Below are positions 1 to 9,011 of a stretch of DNA of 46,684 nt, in pieces. The notes below the pieces were generated by a model. It was not told the DNA's origin and searched no databases. It saw only the letters and a list, made by a program, of their open reading frames with translations. The number at the start of each line of letters is the position of its first letter. Within the stretch, counting starts at the first letter, position 1. Origin of the DNA: an uncultured Ignavibacteriota bacterium. GTDB taxonomy: Bacteria > Bacteroidota > Ignavibacteria > UBA10030 > UBA8401. The stretch covers positions 1 to 46,684 of the forward strand of contig CAJBTU010000028.1 of NCBI GenBank assembly GCA_903958625.1, read 5' to 3'. Both the position numbers and the translations under genes were made by a program.

Positions 1-246
1 GCATATTTCCCGAATGAAGAGGGATTCTCCTTTGCAAAAGTGGTGAAAAAAGATCCGGCACGGGAAAAGACATTTGAGGAAGCACAGTCGGAAGTATCCG
101 GAGCATTTCAGGAGTTCGAGACAAAGCGCTTGAGCGATGAATGGTATCAGTCGTTATTAAAGAAATACCCCGTGGTCTACGTGAAAGATGCGTTGACAAA
201 AACATTTGCTGCGCCTCATCCGGCGGCGGCAAAAGAAAAACAATGA
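1..246 (+). CDS. C-terminal fragment of a probable SurA/PpiC-like peptidylprolyl isomerase (truncated by window edge)
   Basis: Frame 1 is open from base 1 to TGA at 244-246. The tail '...EFETKRLSDEWYQSLLKKYPVVY' resembles C-termini of SurA-like foldases and is followed by two further SurA-like genes. Confidence 0.6.
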   Translation, partial: AYFPNEEGFSFAKVVKKDPAREKTFEEAQSEVSGAFQEFETKRLSDEWYQSLLKKYPVVYVKDALTKTFAAPHPAAAKEKQ

Positions 247-1127
247 TGAATTGCCAATACCATCAAGAGGAAAGCGGGCTTCGCTTTCCTCTTTTCTTTT
301 TCGGGATAATGCTGTTGTTTTTCGCCGGCTGCTCCGAGCCGGAACAGAGCGGCACCGTCGTTGCCAGGGTTGACAACCAAATGCTGACAATGGAGATGAT
401 TAGAGCCAACGTCGATACATCACGCGCTCTGACGCAGAATGACATACAACAGTATGCCAATCGCTGGGTAACCAATGAATTATTGTTCCAGGAAGCCCAG
501 CAGCGCGGATATGATATCTCGGAACAGATCAAACAAAAATTAAACGATGCGAGAAAGCAGTTCAGCATTGCCGAATTGCTGGAAAAAGAAGTCTATTCCC
601 TTGCTTCCAACGATATACGAAGAGAAGAGATCGCATTGTACTTTCAAGCTCACAGTGATGAATTCATTCTCCGCGAAACACTGGTCCGTCTATCGGTCGT
701 GATCTTCGGTGAATTCGAGCCTGCAAATCAATTCCGCACAACGGTGTTGAACGCCGGCGAGTGGGAAAAGACGATCGATCAATACCGTTCTGATCCGGCA
801 AAAGGGCTGATGTCTTATTCTGATTCTGTTTTCTACACGAAGTCTTCCCTCTATCCCCAGGATCTTTGGAAGGTTGCAAGTGCTCTTGGCGTGTCGGAAG
901 TATCGTTTCCGGTCAAGACCAGCGCCGGATACATTGTCCTTCGTTCGCTGGGACAGTTCAAAGAGAATACCATTGCGCCGCTGCATTATATGGAGGCCGA
1001 TATTCGCAATCGCCTGGCCATGGAGCTTCGTCAAAAAAGATATCAGCAGTTCATACAGGAACTGCGAAACAAACACACGGTGACAATGATGATCGCCGGA
1101 ACAGATACAACGGGAGGATTGGAATAA
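243..1127 (+). CDS. Lipoprotein with SurA-N/PpiC-like peptidylprolyl isomerase domain
   Basis: ATG at 243 overlaps the upstream stop (ATGA). Lipobox 'LLFFAGC', then 'VVARVDNQMLTMEMI' and a PPIase-like 'PVKTSAGYIVLRSLG' segment. The ORF-track start at 141 is upstream of the likely start. Confidence 0.8.
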   Translation: MMNCQYHQEESGLRFPLFFFGIMLLFFAGCSEPEQSGTVVARVDNQMLTMEMIRANVDTSRALTQNDIQQYANRWVTNELLFQEAQQRGYDISEQIKQKLNDARKQFSIAELLEKEVYSLASNDIRREEIALYFQAHSDEFILRETLVRLSVVIFGEFEPANQFRTTVLNAGEWEKTIDQYRSDPAKGLMSYSDSVFYTKSSLYPQDLWKVASALGVSEVSFPVKTSAGYIVLRSLGQFKENTIAPLHYMEADIRNRLAMELRQKRYQQFIQELRNKHTVTMMIAGTDTTGGLE

Positions 1128-1130
1128 ACA

Positions 1131-2399
1131 ATGAACTTCAAACATTTGATATCATTCGCATTTATATTCTGTTACGCTTTCGCGCAGCAGTCGCTGGATA
1201 AAATAATAGCCGTTGTCGACAAAGAGGTCATCACCGAATCGGATCTGAATTTCACCGTACAACAATTGGCGGTACAGAACCGGCTCGATCCGAAATCAAA
1301 GGAATTGCGGGATCGCGTGCTGGATGGAATGATCAACGATAAACTTGTTCTCGCACAGGCAATTGAGGACAGCGTCATCGTTACCGACGAAGAAGTGACC
1401 GAGCGTCTTGAACAGCAGATACAGCGGATGACGTATCAGGTCGGCGGCCAACAGAAACTGGAAGAGGTGTACGGAATGACCGTCAACAGAATGAAGCGCG
1501 ATTTCCAGTTCCGTGAGCTCATTCGGAAACAGATGCTCGTTCAAAAGATCCAGCAGCAGCGGCAAACACAGTTGACCGTATCGCGGCGTGAAGTAGAAGA
1601 ATTTTTCGGCACCTACAAGGACAGCATTCCTAAAGTGCCGACGGAGTTTGAATTAAGTCATATCTATATCGAACCAAAACCGGATTCAACCGTGTTGAAG
1701 GCACTTGTCAACAAAGTGCAGAAGATCGTCGACAGCATCAAGGCGGGAGGAGACTTTGCCGATTTTGCAAAACGCTATTCGTCGGACGGTTCTGCTGCGC
1801 AAGGAGGCGATCTCGGTTTTGCCCGCCGCGGTTCTTTCGTGAAGGAGTTTGAAGAGGTTGCATTCACCCTCTCTCAAAACGAGATCTCCAAACCGGTGAA
1901 GACACAATTTGGATATCACGTTATTCAACTGGTTGACCGCAGAGGCGATGCCGTCCGGACGCGCCACATCCTCTTTCCCGTCGAGATGTCGCAAGTAAAC
2001 GATGATTCAACGATCGCTCAGCTGAAACGTATCCGCACATCGGCAATGAACGGCGAAAAATTTGGTGTGCTGGCGCGCAAATTCTCCGAGGATAACGACA
2101 CAAAAGATGTCGGCGGGGATCTCGGGAAAGTCGCCGTGGACCAGCTTGATCCTTCCTATGAGGATTTCGTTAAAACGGCAAAGGCCGGAGACATCAGCGA
2201 ACCGCGGAAGCTCACAGTGCAGAACAAATACGGATATCACGTCATTTATGTCCGTTCGATCACCGCGGAACATTTGATCAATATGAACGAAGACTATAAA
2301 CGACTGGAACAACTGGCGTTACAATTCAAACTGAGCAACAAATATGAACAGTGGGTAGAAGAATTGCGGAGAACGATCTACTGGGAAAAGAAATTGTAA
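1131..2399 (+). CDS. SurA-like peptidylprolyl isomerase with two parvulin domains
   Basis: 'IIAVVDKEVITESDL' SurA_N motif; two parvulin repeats ('DFADFAKRYSSDGSAAQGGDLGFARRGSFV', 'KFGVLARKFSEDNDTKDVGGDLGKV'). Confidence 0.92.
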   Translation: MNFKHLISFAFIFCYAFAQQSLDKIIAVVDKEVITESDLNFTVQQLAVQNRLDPKSKELRDRVLDGMINDKLVLAQAIEDSVIVTDEEVTERLEQQIQRMTYQVGGQQKLEEVYGMTVNRMKRDFQFRELIRKQMLVQKIQQQRQTQLTVSRREVEEFFGTYKDSIPKVPTEFELSHIYIEPKPDSTVLKALVNKVQKIVDSIKAGGDFADFAKRYSSDGSAAQGGDLGFARRGSFVKEFEEVAFTLSQNEISKPVKTQFGYHVIQLVDRRGDAVRTRHILFPVEMSQVNDDSTIAQLKRIRTSAMNGEKFGVLARKFSEDNDTKDVGGDLGKVAVDQLDPSYEDFVKTAKAGDISEPRKLTVQNKYGYHVIYVRSITAEHLINMNEDYKRLEQLALQFKLSNKYEQWVEELRRTIYWEKKL

Positions 2400-2461
2400 C
2401 TCGATCGAATTTTAATTATACTAACACACTTATTTCATTGATATAAATCAGGAGAAGCACA

Positions 2462-2716
2462 ATGGCACAGCATAAATCGGCGGTAAAACGCATCCGCTCA
2501 ACAGAACGCCGCACAAAGCGGAATGTTGCGGAAAAATCAACCATGAAAACTTTGTTGAAGAAGGTCCGTTCGACGGAGACAAAGGAAGCCGCACAGGCGA
2601 TATTGAAGGACACGGTATCGTTCCTTGATAAACTTGCGGGCAAAAAGGTGATTCACACCAACAAAGCCTCGAACTTGAAATCAAAGTTAACGAAGCATGT
2701 CAACAAATTGAAATAA
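2462..2716 (+). CDS. rpsT: 30S ribosomal protein S20
   Basis: MAQHKSAVKRIRSTERRTKRNVAEKSTMKTLLKKV... is characteristic of S20; SD 'aggaga' upstream. Confidence 0.95.
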   Translation: MAQHKSAVKRIRSTERRTKRNVAEKSTMKTLLKKVRSTETKEAAQAILKDTVSFLDKLAGKKVIHTNKASNLKSKLTKHVNKLK

Positions 2717-2730
2717 CTTCTATCATCAAA

Positions 2731-2762
2731 ACAAAGAACCCCGGAATTCCGGGGTTCTTTGT
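2731..2762. terminator. Bidirectional intrinsic terminator between rpsT and the convergent TPR gene
   Basis: Perfect palindrome ACAAAGAACCCCGGAATTCCGGGGTTCTTTGT followed by TTTT, between converging stop codons. Confidence 0.85.
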
Positions 2763-2763
2763 T

Positions 2764-3921
2764 TTAAACAAATCCGTCCTTTTCCATTTGTTTCTGCTGA
2801 AGCTCCCTGATCCGCTGCTGATATTCGCCTCCCTTTGCCGGCTGCGAAAACATCAGAATCTCGTATGCCTGTATTGCCGCGCGATATTCGCCTTGCGAAG
2901 CATATATTTCTGCCAGGGTTGGCGTTACCGCATCTGTTTCGTAGGCTTGATCCTCCGTAGCCTCCTCCGGCACCGGATGCAGCGGCTGATAATTTTCCTG
3001 CGGTACAATTTTCTCGGCGCTCTGCAGTTTTTCCGCCAGCGAATCAATGTCCGTCGACGGTTGTATTTCTTCCCGTTCGGATTCGTCATTCATCGCGTTC
3101 ATTTCGGCGAACAGCTGTGCCTGTTCCGGAGAAGCAAAAACCGGTTCCGGTTCGCTATGACTTTCCGGCAGCGGTGCGGGTTCTGCCGCTTCAAAATTAT
3201 CATTCACAAAAACGTGTGCACTATTTTCTTCGCTGCCGGATGCTTGCTGCGCCGGCTGATCGCCTCTCAGATAATCATCAAAGGACATCGGGGATTGCGT
3301 ATTAATGCGCGATTGGTTCTGCGCTAAATATTCTTCATTTGTCGGGAACGCTTCTTCGGAGGTGTGCAGTTCTTCCGTTACTGTTTCAAATAGTGATTCG
3401 TGTATGTACGGTTGTTCAGTTGATGATACGGCTTGTTCGGCCTGTAACGGCATGAATGCCGGCTCTTCAGCACCAGAAGAGTCAAACGTGGTGTGCGGAT
3501 ATAGTTCTTCGCTCTGTTCCGGCGAAGATGATTGCTGTTCAATCAAAGAGTCACTGCTTGTTCCGGCCGGTGAAGGTGCAAAATAATTTTCATCCGTTGT
3601 GCGCGTTGATTCATCCGGTTTGTTCGGAACAGAGATCAGAAGTTGTGCGGCGGTTTGGTTGAATGGCGATAACTCCAATGCTTTTTCAAAAGCACTCTGC
3701 GCTCTGGAATATTCTTTGAATGACAGATGAGCTTTACCGAGGACAATATACCCTGCAAAGTAAGTGGGAAACTGTTTGATCCCTTCTTCCAGCAGCTTCA
3801 TCGCTTCGCCCGATTGTTCTTTACCTATATACAGTTCGGCAAGACGTGCAAAGAGCGGCGACTGAGGGTTTTCCGCCATTTTTTGTGCAAGAAACTCTAT
3901 GTCGAATTCTTCAAATTCCAT
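2764..3921 (-). CDS. TPR-repeat protein
   Basis: TPR motifs 'PLFARLAELYIGKEQSGEAMKLLEEGIKQFP', 'FAGYIVLGKAHLSFKEYSRAQSAFEKALELSP'. Likely start MEFEEFDIEF; the ORF track extends to 4047. Confidence 0.8.
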   Translation of the reverse strand: MEFEEFDIEFLAQKMAENPQSPLFARLAELYIGKEQSGEAMKLLEEGIKQFPTYFAGYIVLGKAHLSFKEYSRAQSAFEKALELSPFNQTAAQLLISVPNKPDESTRTTDENYFAPSPAGTSSDSLIEQQSSSPEQSEELYPHTTFDSSGAEEPAFMPLQAEQAVSSTEQPYIHESLFETVTEELHTSEEAFPTNEEYLAQNQSRINTQSPMSFDDYLRGDQPAQQASGSEENSAHVFVNDNFEAAEPAPLPESHSEPEPVFASPEQAQLFAEMNAMNDESEREEIQPSTDIDSLAEKLQSAEKIVPQENYQPLHPVPEEATEDQAYETDAVTPTLAEIYASQGEYRAAIQAYEILMFSQPAKGGEYQQRIRELQQKQMEKDGFV

Positions 3922-4061
3922 AATAAGCCGGTGTTCATCCTCTGCCAATGGCCTAAAATAGCTAACATTGCGTTGAATTGCAAAATTGTTATTATTGAAA
4001 TGAGCGCGATTAAATTTCGTATATTTCTCAACAGTATCCTTACACACATATTGAATACCTT

Positions 4062-4676
4062 ATGAGTTGGTTATTCGGAATAATTGGTCCAAATATTCGA
4101 AATGGTGATCTTCATCGCTATAGAACTTTCCACGATACCCAAATCTACGAGTACGTGAAAGAAGGAAGCCATTATTTTGCCGGCGGCGGGAATATCCAAA
4201 CATGTTTTTCCGGAAAGAATGCAGCCGATGGGTCGTTTTGGATGGGGTTGGGGATCATCCTTCAAACAGAAGATCGCGGAAGCAAAATATATTCCCGGGA
4301 AGAATGGAGCAGTATTGCGCATAATGCGGAGATGCTCAAAGGCCAAAACGGTCATTACGTTCTTCTGACATTTGACGGCAACTTGTTTAACATACAAACC
4401 GATGCGCTGGGATTGCGTACAATCTATTGGGCTCAAATTGAAAATGAAATTGTCATCAGCACAAGAATGGATTGGATCGCGAAATATCGTAATGGTTCTA
4501 CCGTTGACTATCGCAATACCGGGTCCCGTTGGTTGTTGTTCAATCAATTATCCTACCGTTCTTTGGTCAAAGAAACAAATCGCTTGGGTCCTAATGGCAA
4601 AATGACTGTCCGTAACAACCGCGTTACGTTCACCAGCGAACTTTTTACCCCCCCCCCCCGCATTTACGACAATTAG
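4062..4676 (+). CDS. Asparagine-synthase-like protein, N-terminal (class II amidotransferase-like) part; frame interrupted at a poly-C tract
   Basis: MSWLFGIIGPNI... with 'GHYVLLTFDGNLFNIQTDALGLRTIYWAQIENEIVISTRMDWI', typical of the Asn-synthase N-terminal domain. Reading continues in the +1 frame after C12 at 4648-4659. Confidence 0.75.
   Translation: MSWLFGIIGPNIRNGDLHRYRTFHDTQIYEYVKEGSHYFAGGGNIQTCFSGKNAADGSFWMGLGIILQTEDRGSKIYSREEWSSIAHNAEMLKGQNGHYVLLTFDGNLFNIQTDALGLRTIYWAQIENEIVISTRMDWIAKYRNGSTVDYRNTGSRWLLFNQLSYRSLVKETNRLGPNGKMTVRNNRVTFTSELFTPPPRIYDN
4648..4659 (+). repeat. Homopolymeric C12 tract inside the asparagine-synthase-like gene
   Basis: ctttttA(C)12Gcattt read directly. Upstream codons ACC CCC CCC CCC CGC lead to a stop at 4674-4676; deleting one C gives ACC CCC CCC CCC GCA TTT and opens into the downstream ORF. 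Confidence 0.95.
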
Positions 4677-4725
4677 TTCGAGAGAAGATGCAGTAGAGTC
4701 TCTTCAAGCATTTCTTCTGCCGGAG

Positions 4726-5796
4726 TTGAAAGGAAAACAGATATCGCTTGGTTTGTCAGGCGGACTGGATTCCCGAGTACTTCTTTCGCTAATATTGAGA
4801 TCGGGAAGAAAAGATTTCCAAACGCATACCTTTGGAAATCTTCTTGACCCGGATGTTTCCGTACCAAAAACGATAGCGGAAAAAGAACGCTTTGTAAATA
4901 TCACGTATGATACTTTGATAACCACCACTCAGGAACTCACAACGATCCTACTGAGCTATGCCGCAGAAACAAATCTCATTGAACCAATTTCTACCGCGTT
5001 GAGACTAAAGAATGTATTTTCTCTTGATCCTAACCGATTTATTCTGATCGATGGCGGTTTTGGTGAAATTGCACGGCGACAATATATGAACAGACTGGCG
5101 CTCTATGGCGAACGTCCTTTCCGCGACCACAATATTGAACTTATCCTGAATAACCTGAGGGTGCGGAGAGGGAATTTTTTCTCGGTTGATATTGTCCGGC
5201 AAATGGAGGAAGGCGTGCATGAAGAAATTTCGGAGATGATGCAAACAATGCCGGATATCAGGGAAATAGGTCTGGGAAACTATTTGGACTTATGGTCGGT
5301 CCGCGCACGTTTCCCCAATTTCGGCAGCGATGAGCAGGCGCGCCTGGACAAACATATTTTGAATTATATGCCGTTTGCGCAACTAAGCTTTATAAATTCA
5401 GTTTTCTCAATGCCCATCTCCCTCCGAAAAAACGGAACATTGTTCAGAGAGATTATTAAAACAAGTTATACACAATTAACGAAATATCCCCTTGTTAAAA
5501 GCGGTGTCACATATCCGTTTTCTTTCTCAACGAAAGCATCATGGCTTTTTACGAAAATAAAATCAATGACGGGAAAACGGTTCAATGAAAATCATATTGA
5601 TCCGTTCCTTGGAATAATGAGAGAATATATCTTTGATCTTCTTCATTCAAAAGGAGTGCAGGAAAATCCAGCGTACAATTATCCTCATATCCGGTCTTCT
5701 ATAGAAAACTATTATCGCGGCGACATGACAAATAAAAGCGAACTGATTTGGTGGCTGACGTTCGAACTTTGGAGAAGATCCGTCGAGCTGAAATAA
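4726..5796 (+). CDS. Asparagine-synthase-like protein, C-terminal ATP-pyrophosphatase (PP-loop) part
   Basis: 'ISLGLSGGLDSRVLLSLILRSG' contains the PP-loop SGGLDS motif. The frame is open back to the poly-C tract (AFTTISSREDAVESLQAFLLPEL...). Confidence 0.8.
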   Translation: MKGKQISLGLSGGLDSRVLLSLILRSGRKDFQTHTFGNLLDPDVSVPKTIAEKERFVNITYDTLITTTQELTTILLSYAAETNLIEPISTALRLKNVFSLDPNRFILIDGGFGEIARRQYMNRLALYGERPFRDHNIELILNNLRVRRGNFFSVDIVRQMEEGVHEEISEMMQTMPDIREIGLGNYLDLWSVRARFPNFGSDEQARLDKHILNYMPFAQLSFINSVFSMPISLRKNGTLFREIIKTSYTQLTKYPLVKSGVTYPFSFSTKASWLFTKIKSMTGKRFNENHIDPFLGIMREYIFDLLHSKGVQENPAYNYPHIRSSIENYYRGDMTNKSELIWWLTFELWRRSVELK

Positions 5797-5824
5797 AGAA
5801 CGCCGGCAAGCGCCGGCGTTCTTT
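5795..5824. terminator. Bidirectional intrinsic terminator
   Basis: AAAGAACGCCGGC-aagc-GCCGGCGTTCTTT, 13-bp perfect stem followed by T, between converging genes. Confidence 0.88.
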
Positions 5825-5846
5825 TGTGCATCGCTATTTTGCTTTG

Positions 5847-7346
5847 TTACACTGCCAGCGGTTCAACAGCCAAATTCAACTGCGCCAACTTTATGCGGCG
5901 GGCTTCAAGGGCCTGCTGAACGGAAAGTAATGCAACAAATCCATAACCGCAGGTGAACAAAAGCTGAAACGGAACCGCGGCAATTTCAAGGTAGTATAAG
6001 GATGATAGAACTCCAAAAAAGCAGTAGAGGGCAAGGGCAATCTCTATAAGCACCGTCCAACTGAATTTTACCGGAACATATTTCTTATCGTTCCACGACT
6101 GTTTCTTACCTTCAATGCCGTATTTCGGCGTACGGACAAATTCGCTCTTCCGTTTGAATAATCCTTCCAGAACCGCTTTGCTGTTGTTCACGGCAAAACC
6201 CATGCTCCCCGCCATAAAGACCGGAAACAGCATGATCCGTTTGCGCCAATCGGCGTAAATATCTTTCTGTGAATACAGATAGAACAGAAATGAACCGATG
6301 AATGCCAGCACAAAGACCGACATGAAATCAAAGTATGCGTCGAACCTGCCGCCGTGTTTAATAAACGTCAGCGGTACGTTCAGTATGCTCGCGAGAATGA
6401 TGAACGGAAAAACAATATTGTTCGTTAAATGGAACGTGCTGTGAAATTTAATACGGAACGGGATGTCCGATCTCCACACCATGGGGAGAAGTTTCCTTGC
6501 CGTCTCGATCGCGCCTTTGGTCCAGCGGAATTGCTGCGATTTCAATGCGTTGATCTCGGCCGGAAGTTCCGCCGGCGAGGTCACGTCGCGCAGAAATTTG
6601 AATTTCCATCCGCGAAGCTGTGCGCGATAGCTGAGATCAAGATCTTCCGTCAGCGTATCACTCTGCCAGTTGCCGGCATCGATGATCGTTTCTTTTCTCC
6701 AGACGCCGCCCGTTCCGTTGAAGTTGATAAAATATCCGGCCTTGTTGCGGATATTCTGTTCGATCACAAAATGACCGTCAAGCGCCATTGCCTGCGTGCG
6801 GGTCATCAGTGAATAATCGCCGTTCAAATGCTCCCACCGTGTCTGCACCATGCCGATATTTTTATTGGCGAAGAAATATGGAATTGTCTTTTGCAGAAAC
6901 TCCGGTTTCGGAATGAAGTCCGCATCGAAGATCGCAATAAAATCGCCTTTGGCTGTTTTCAATCCCTCTTTCAGGGCACCGGCTTTGAATCCCTGGCGGT
7001 TTGTGCGGTGAACGTGGGTGATGTCATATCCTTTTGCCTGTTTTTCACGCACGATGCTTGCCACAAGATCGACCGTTTCATCGGTTGAATCATCGACCAC
7101 CTGGATCTCGATCCTGTCCCTCGGATAATCGATGCTGCACGATGCGTCGATCAGGCGGCGCACAACATACATTTCGTTGTACAACGGCAGCTGGATGGTT
7201 ACCATCGGAGTCTCGGTAAGCGGAAGATCCCCTTCCACCTCGTTGCGGTGCTTATAATAATGATAGATCATGACGAATCCGTGAGCGCCAAAGACAAAAA
7301 GAATGCTGAGGCAGATGATGTACGAAATCAGTATGAATTGTTCCAT
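5847..7346 (-). CDS. Cellulose-synthase-like family 2 glycosyltransferase, membrane protein
   Basis: 'PMVTIQLPLYNE', 'IFDADFIP', 'TEDLDLSYRAQLRGW', 'QQFRWTKGAIE' (Q..RW motif) plus C-terminal TM segments. Confidence 0.93.
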   Translation of the reverse strand: MEQFILISYIICLSILFVFGAHGFVMIYHYYKHRNEVEGDLPLTETPMVTIQLPLYNEMYVVRRLIDASCSIDYPRDRIEIQVVDDSTDETVDLVASIVREKQAKGYDITHVHRTNRQGFKAGALKEGLKTAKGDFIAIFDADFIPKPEFLQKTIPYFFANKNIGMVQTRWEHLNGDYSLMTRTQAMALDGHFVIEQNIRNKAGYFINFNGTGGVWRKETIIDAGNWQSDTLTEDLDLSYRAQLRGWKFKFLRDVTSPAELPAEINALKSQQFRWTKGAIETARKLLPMVWRSDIPFRIKFHSTFHLTNNIVFPFIILASILNVPLTFIKHGGRFDAYFDFMSVFVLAFIGSFLFYLYSQKDIYADWRKRIMLFPVFMAGSMGFAVNNSKAVLEGLFKRKSEFVRTPKYGIEGKKQSWNDKKYVPVKFSWTVLIEIALALYCFFGVLSSLYYLEIAAVPFQLLFTCGYGFVALLSVQQALEARRIKLAQLNLAVEPLAV

Positions 7347-7395
7347 AGTATTAACTGTTAAATAAATGATAGATGTAGTGTTATAGACTTTTTTC

Positions 7396-7887
7396 TTACC
7401 AGCCCGAAACAGTTTCGAGCAAAATATCTTCGGCTACTTTATTCACCGCTTCGTTCAATGCAACATCGCGTGTCTGCTGCCCCTGCGTGTATTCTCCCCA
7501 ATTGGAAAAATCCCGCTCCCAAATTTTTTTTCGGAATTTCATATCGGTGTATGAAGCGTGGACGGACACCGTCACCCTGCGCGTGCGCACGATATCATTT
7601 CCACCGATGACCGACGGCGCGTCGATAATCGTTGAGATCGTTCCTTCAATAATTGAATCCGCCGTCAGCCGTTCGCCGATCTCGAGATTGTTGTCGTTGC
7701 GGAACTGCTCGATCACTTTCTGGGTGAACTTTTCGCGCAATCCCGGCTCGCCGAATCCGCTGACATCCTCGAAAAGCGGGATCGCGATCGTCTTCAAATG
7801 CGGCGCGACCGATGCGCCGGTGAACGAATAGCATCCGCCGAACAGCAGCACGCAAATACCGGCAAAAATAGTGGCAGACGTTTTCAT
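7396..7887 (-). CDS. lptE: LptE-family LPS assembly lipoprotein
   Basis: Lipobox 'LLFGGC'; 'YSFTGASVAPHLKTIAIPLFEDVSGFGEPGLREKFTQKV' typical of the Bacteroidota LptE family; located after the sigma-54 regulator gene. Confidence 0.85.
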   Translation of the reverse strand: MKTSATIFAGICVLLFGGCYSFTGASVAPHLKTIAIPLFEDVSGFGEPGLREKFTQKVIEQFRNDNNLEIGERLTADSIIEGTISTIIDAPSVIGGNDIVRTRRVTVSVHASYTDMKFRKKIWERDFSNWGEYTQGQQTRDVALNEAVNKVAEDILLETVSGW

Positions 7888-9011
7888 AAACCGTATTCTT
7901 TAATCTTTCTGTATAGTGTCCGTTCCGATATCTGCAGTTCATCGGCAGCAAGACGACGATTATTGTGAAATTTTTTCAGCGCTGTTTCGATCATCCTTCG
8001 TTCCATCTCGCTCAGCGAGAGGTTCTCTTGAACGGCATTGTTCTGATTTCCGCCTACCGCAGCCGAGCCGCCAATGACCCCTTTCACAAGGTTCTTCACT
8101 TCCAGCATATCGTTCTTCAATTCGATCAGCGCGCGGTACAATAACTGCCGTTCATCAAAATCATTCTGTTTGGAGATGACCATGGGAAGATTGCGTTCTT
8201 CCGACGGCATCCGGAGATATTTTCTGATGTCGTCGGCATCCAGTTTCCGACCACGCTCCAGTACCAGCATGCTTTCAACAACGTTGCGTAATTCACGGAC
8301 ATTTCCGTTCCAATAATATTGCTGCAGCATTTCCACTGCCGCTGCCGTCATTCCTCCGAACTTGATGCCGTTCTTCGCGGAAAATTCTCCGACAAATTTT
8401 TCAAAGAGCAGCGGAATATCTTCTTTGCGTTCACGCAGAGCCGGGATGCGCACGTTCACAGACCGCAGACGGTAGAACAGATCCTGACGGAAGTTTCCGT
8501 TACGTACTTCGTGTTCCAGGTCTTTGTTCGTTGCTGCAATCACCCGCACATCCACTTTGCGCGCAACAGAAGAGCCGACGCGTAGAAATTCACCATTTTC
8601 CAGGATGCGTAAAAATTTCACCTGCGTTGCAAGCGGAAGTTCACCGATCTCATCCAGAAAGATCGTTCCGCCGTCAGCCAGTTCAAAATATCCTTTTCGT
8701 TCGCTGCTTGCGCCGGTGAACGATCCTCTTTCGTGTCCGAATAATTCCGATTCAATAATCCCTTCGGGGATAGCCCCGCAGTTCACTGTTACCATTGTTC
8801 TTTTTGCGCGCCTGCTTGCACCATGAATGGCATGGGCGATCACTTCTTTGCCCACACCGCTTTCGCCGGTGATCAAAACCGTGATATCGGTCGGAGCAAC
8901 GTGCTGCAGCACCTGTACAAGTTCCTGCATCTCGAGCGATTCGCCGACGATGCCGAATTGGCGCTGAAATTCTTTTCTGTCCAGTGTTTGTTCCATTCCT
9001 GTTCCGTTCAC
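7884..9011 (-). CDS. Sigma-54-dependent Fis-family transcriptional regulator (AAA+ and Fis HTH, no receiver domain)
   Basis: 'GESGVGKEVIAHAIH', 'ELFGHERGSFTGA', 'GGTIFLDEIGELPL', C-terminal 'ALKKFHNNRRLAADELQISERTLYRKIKEYGL'. The start may be internal at MEQTLD (8996). Confidence 0.94.
   Translation of the reverse strand: MNGTGMEQTLDRKEFQRQFGIVGESLEMQELVQVLQHVAPTDITVLITGESGVGKEVIAHAIHGASRRAKRTMVTVNCGAIPEGIIESELFGHERGSFTGASSERKGYFELADGGTIFLDEIGELPLATQVKFLRILENGEFLRVGSSVARKVDVRVIAATNKDLEHEVRNGNFRQDLFYRLRSVNVRIPALRERKEDIPLLFEKFVGEFSAKNGIKFGGMTAAAVEMLQQYYWNGNVRELRNVVESMLVLERGRKLDADDIRKYLRMPSEERNLPMVISKQNDFDERQLLYRALIELKNDMLEVKNLVKGVIGGSAAVGGNQNNAVQENLSLSEMERRMIETALKKFHNNRRLAADELQISERTLYRKIKEYGL

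Noticed and set aside
141-243. ORF-track start at 141 for the second PPIase gene
   Set aside because: ATG at 243 overlaps the upstream stop and gives a clean lipoprotein signal peptide; the extension overlaps the upstream CDS.
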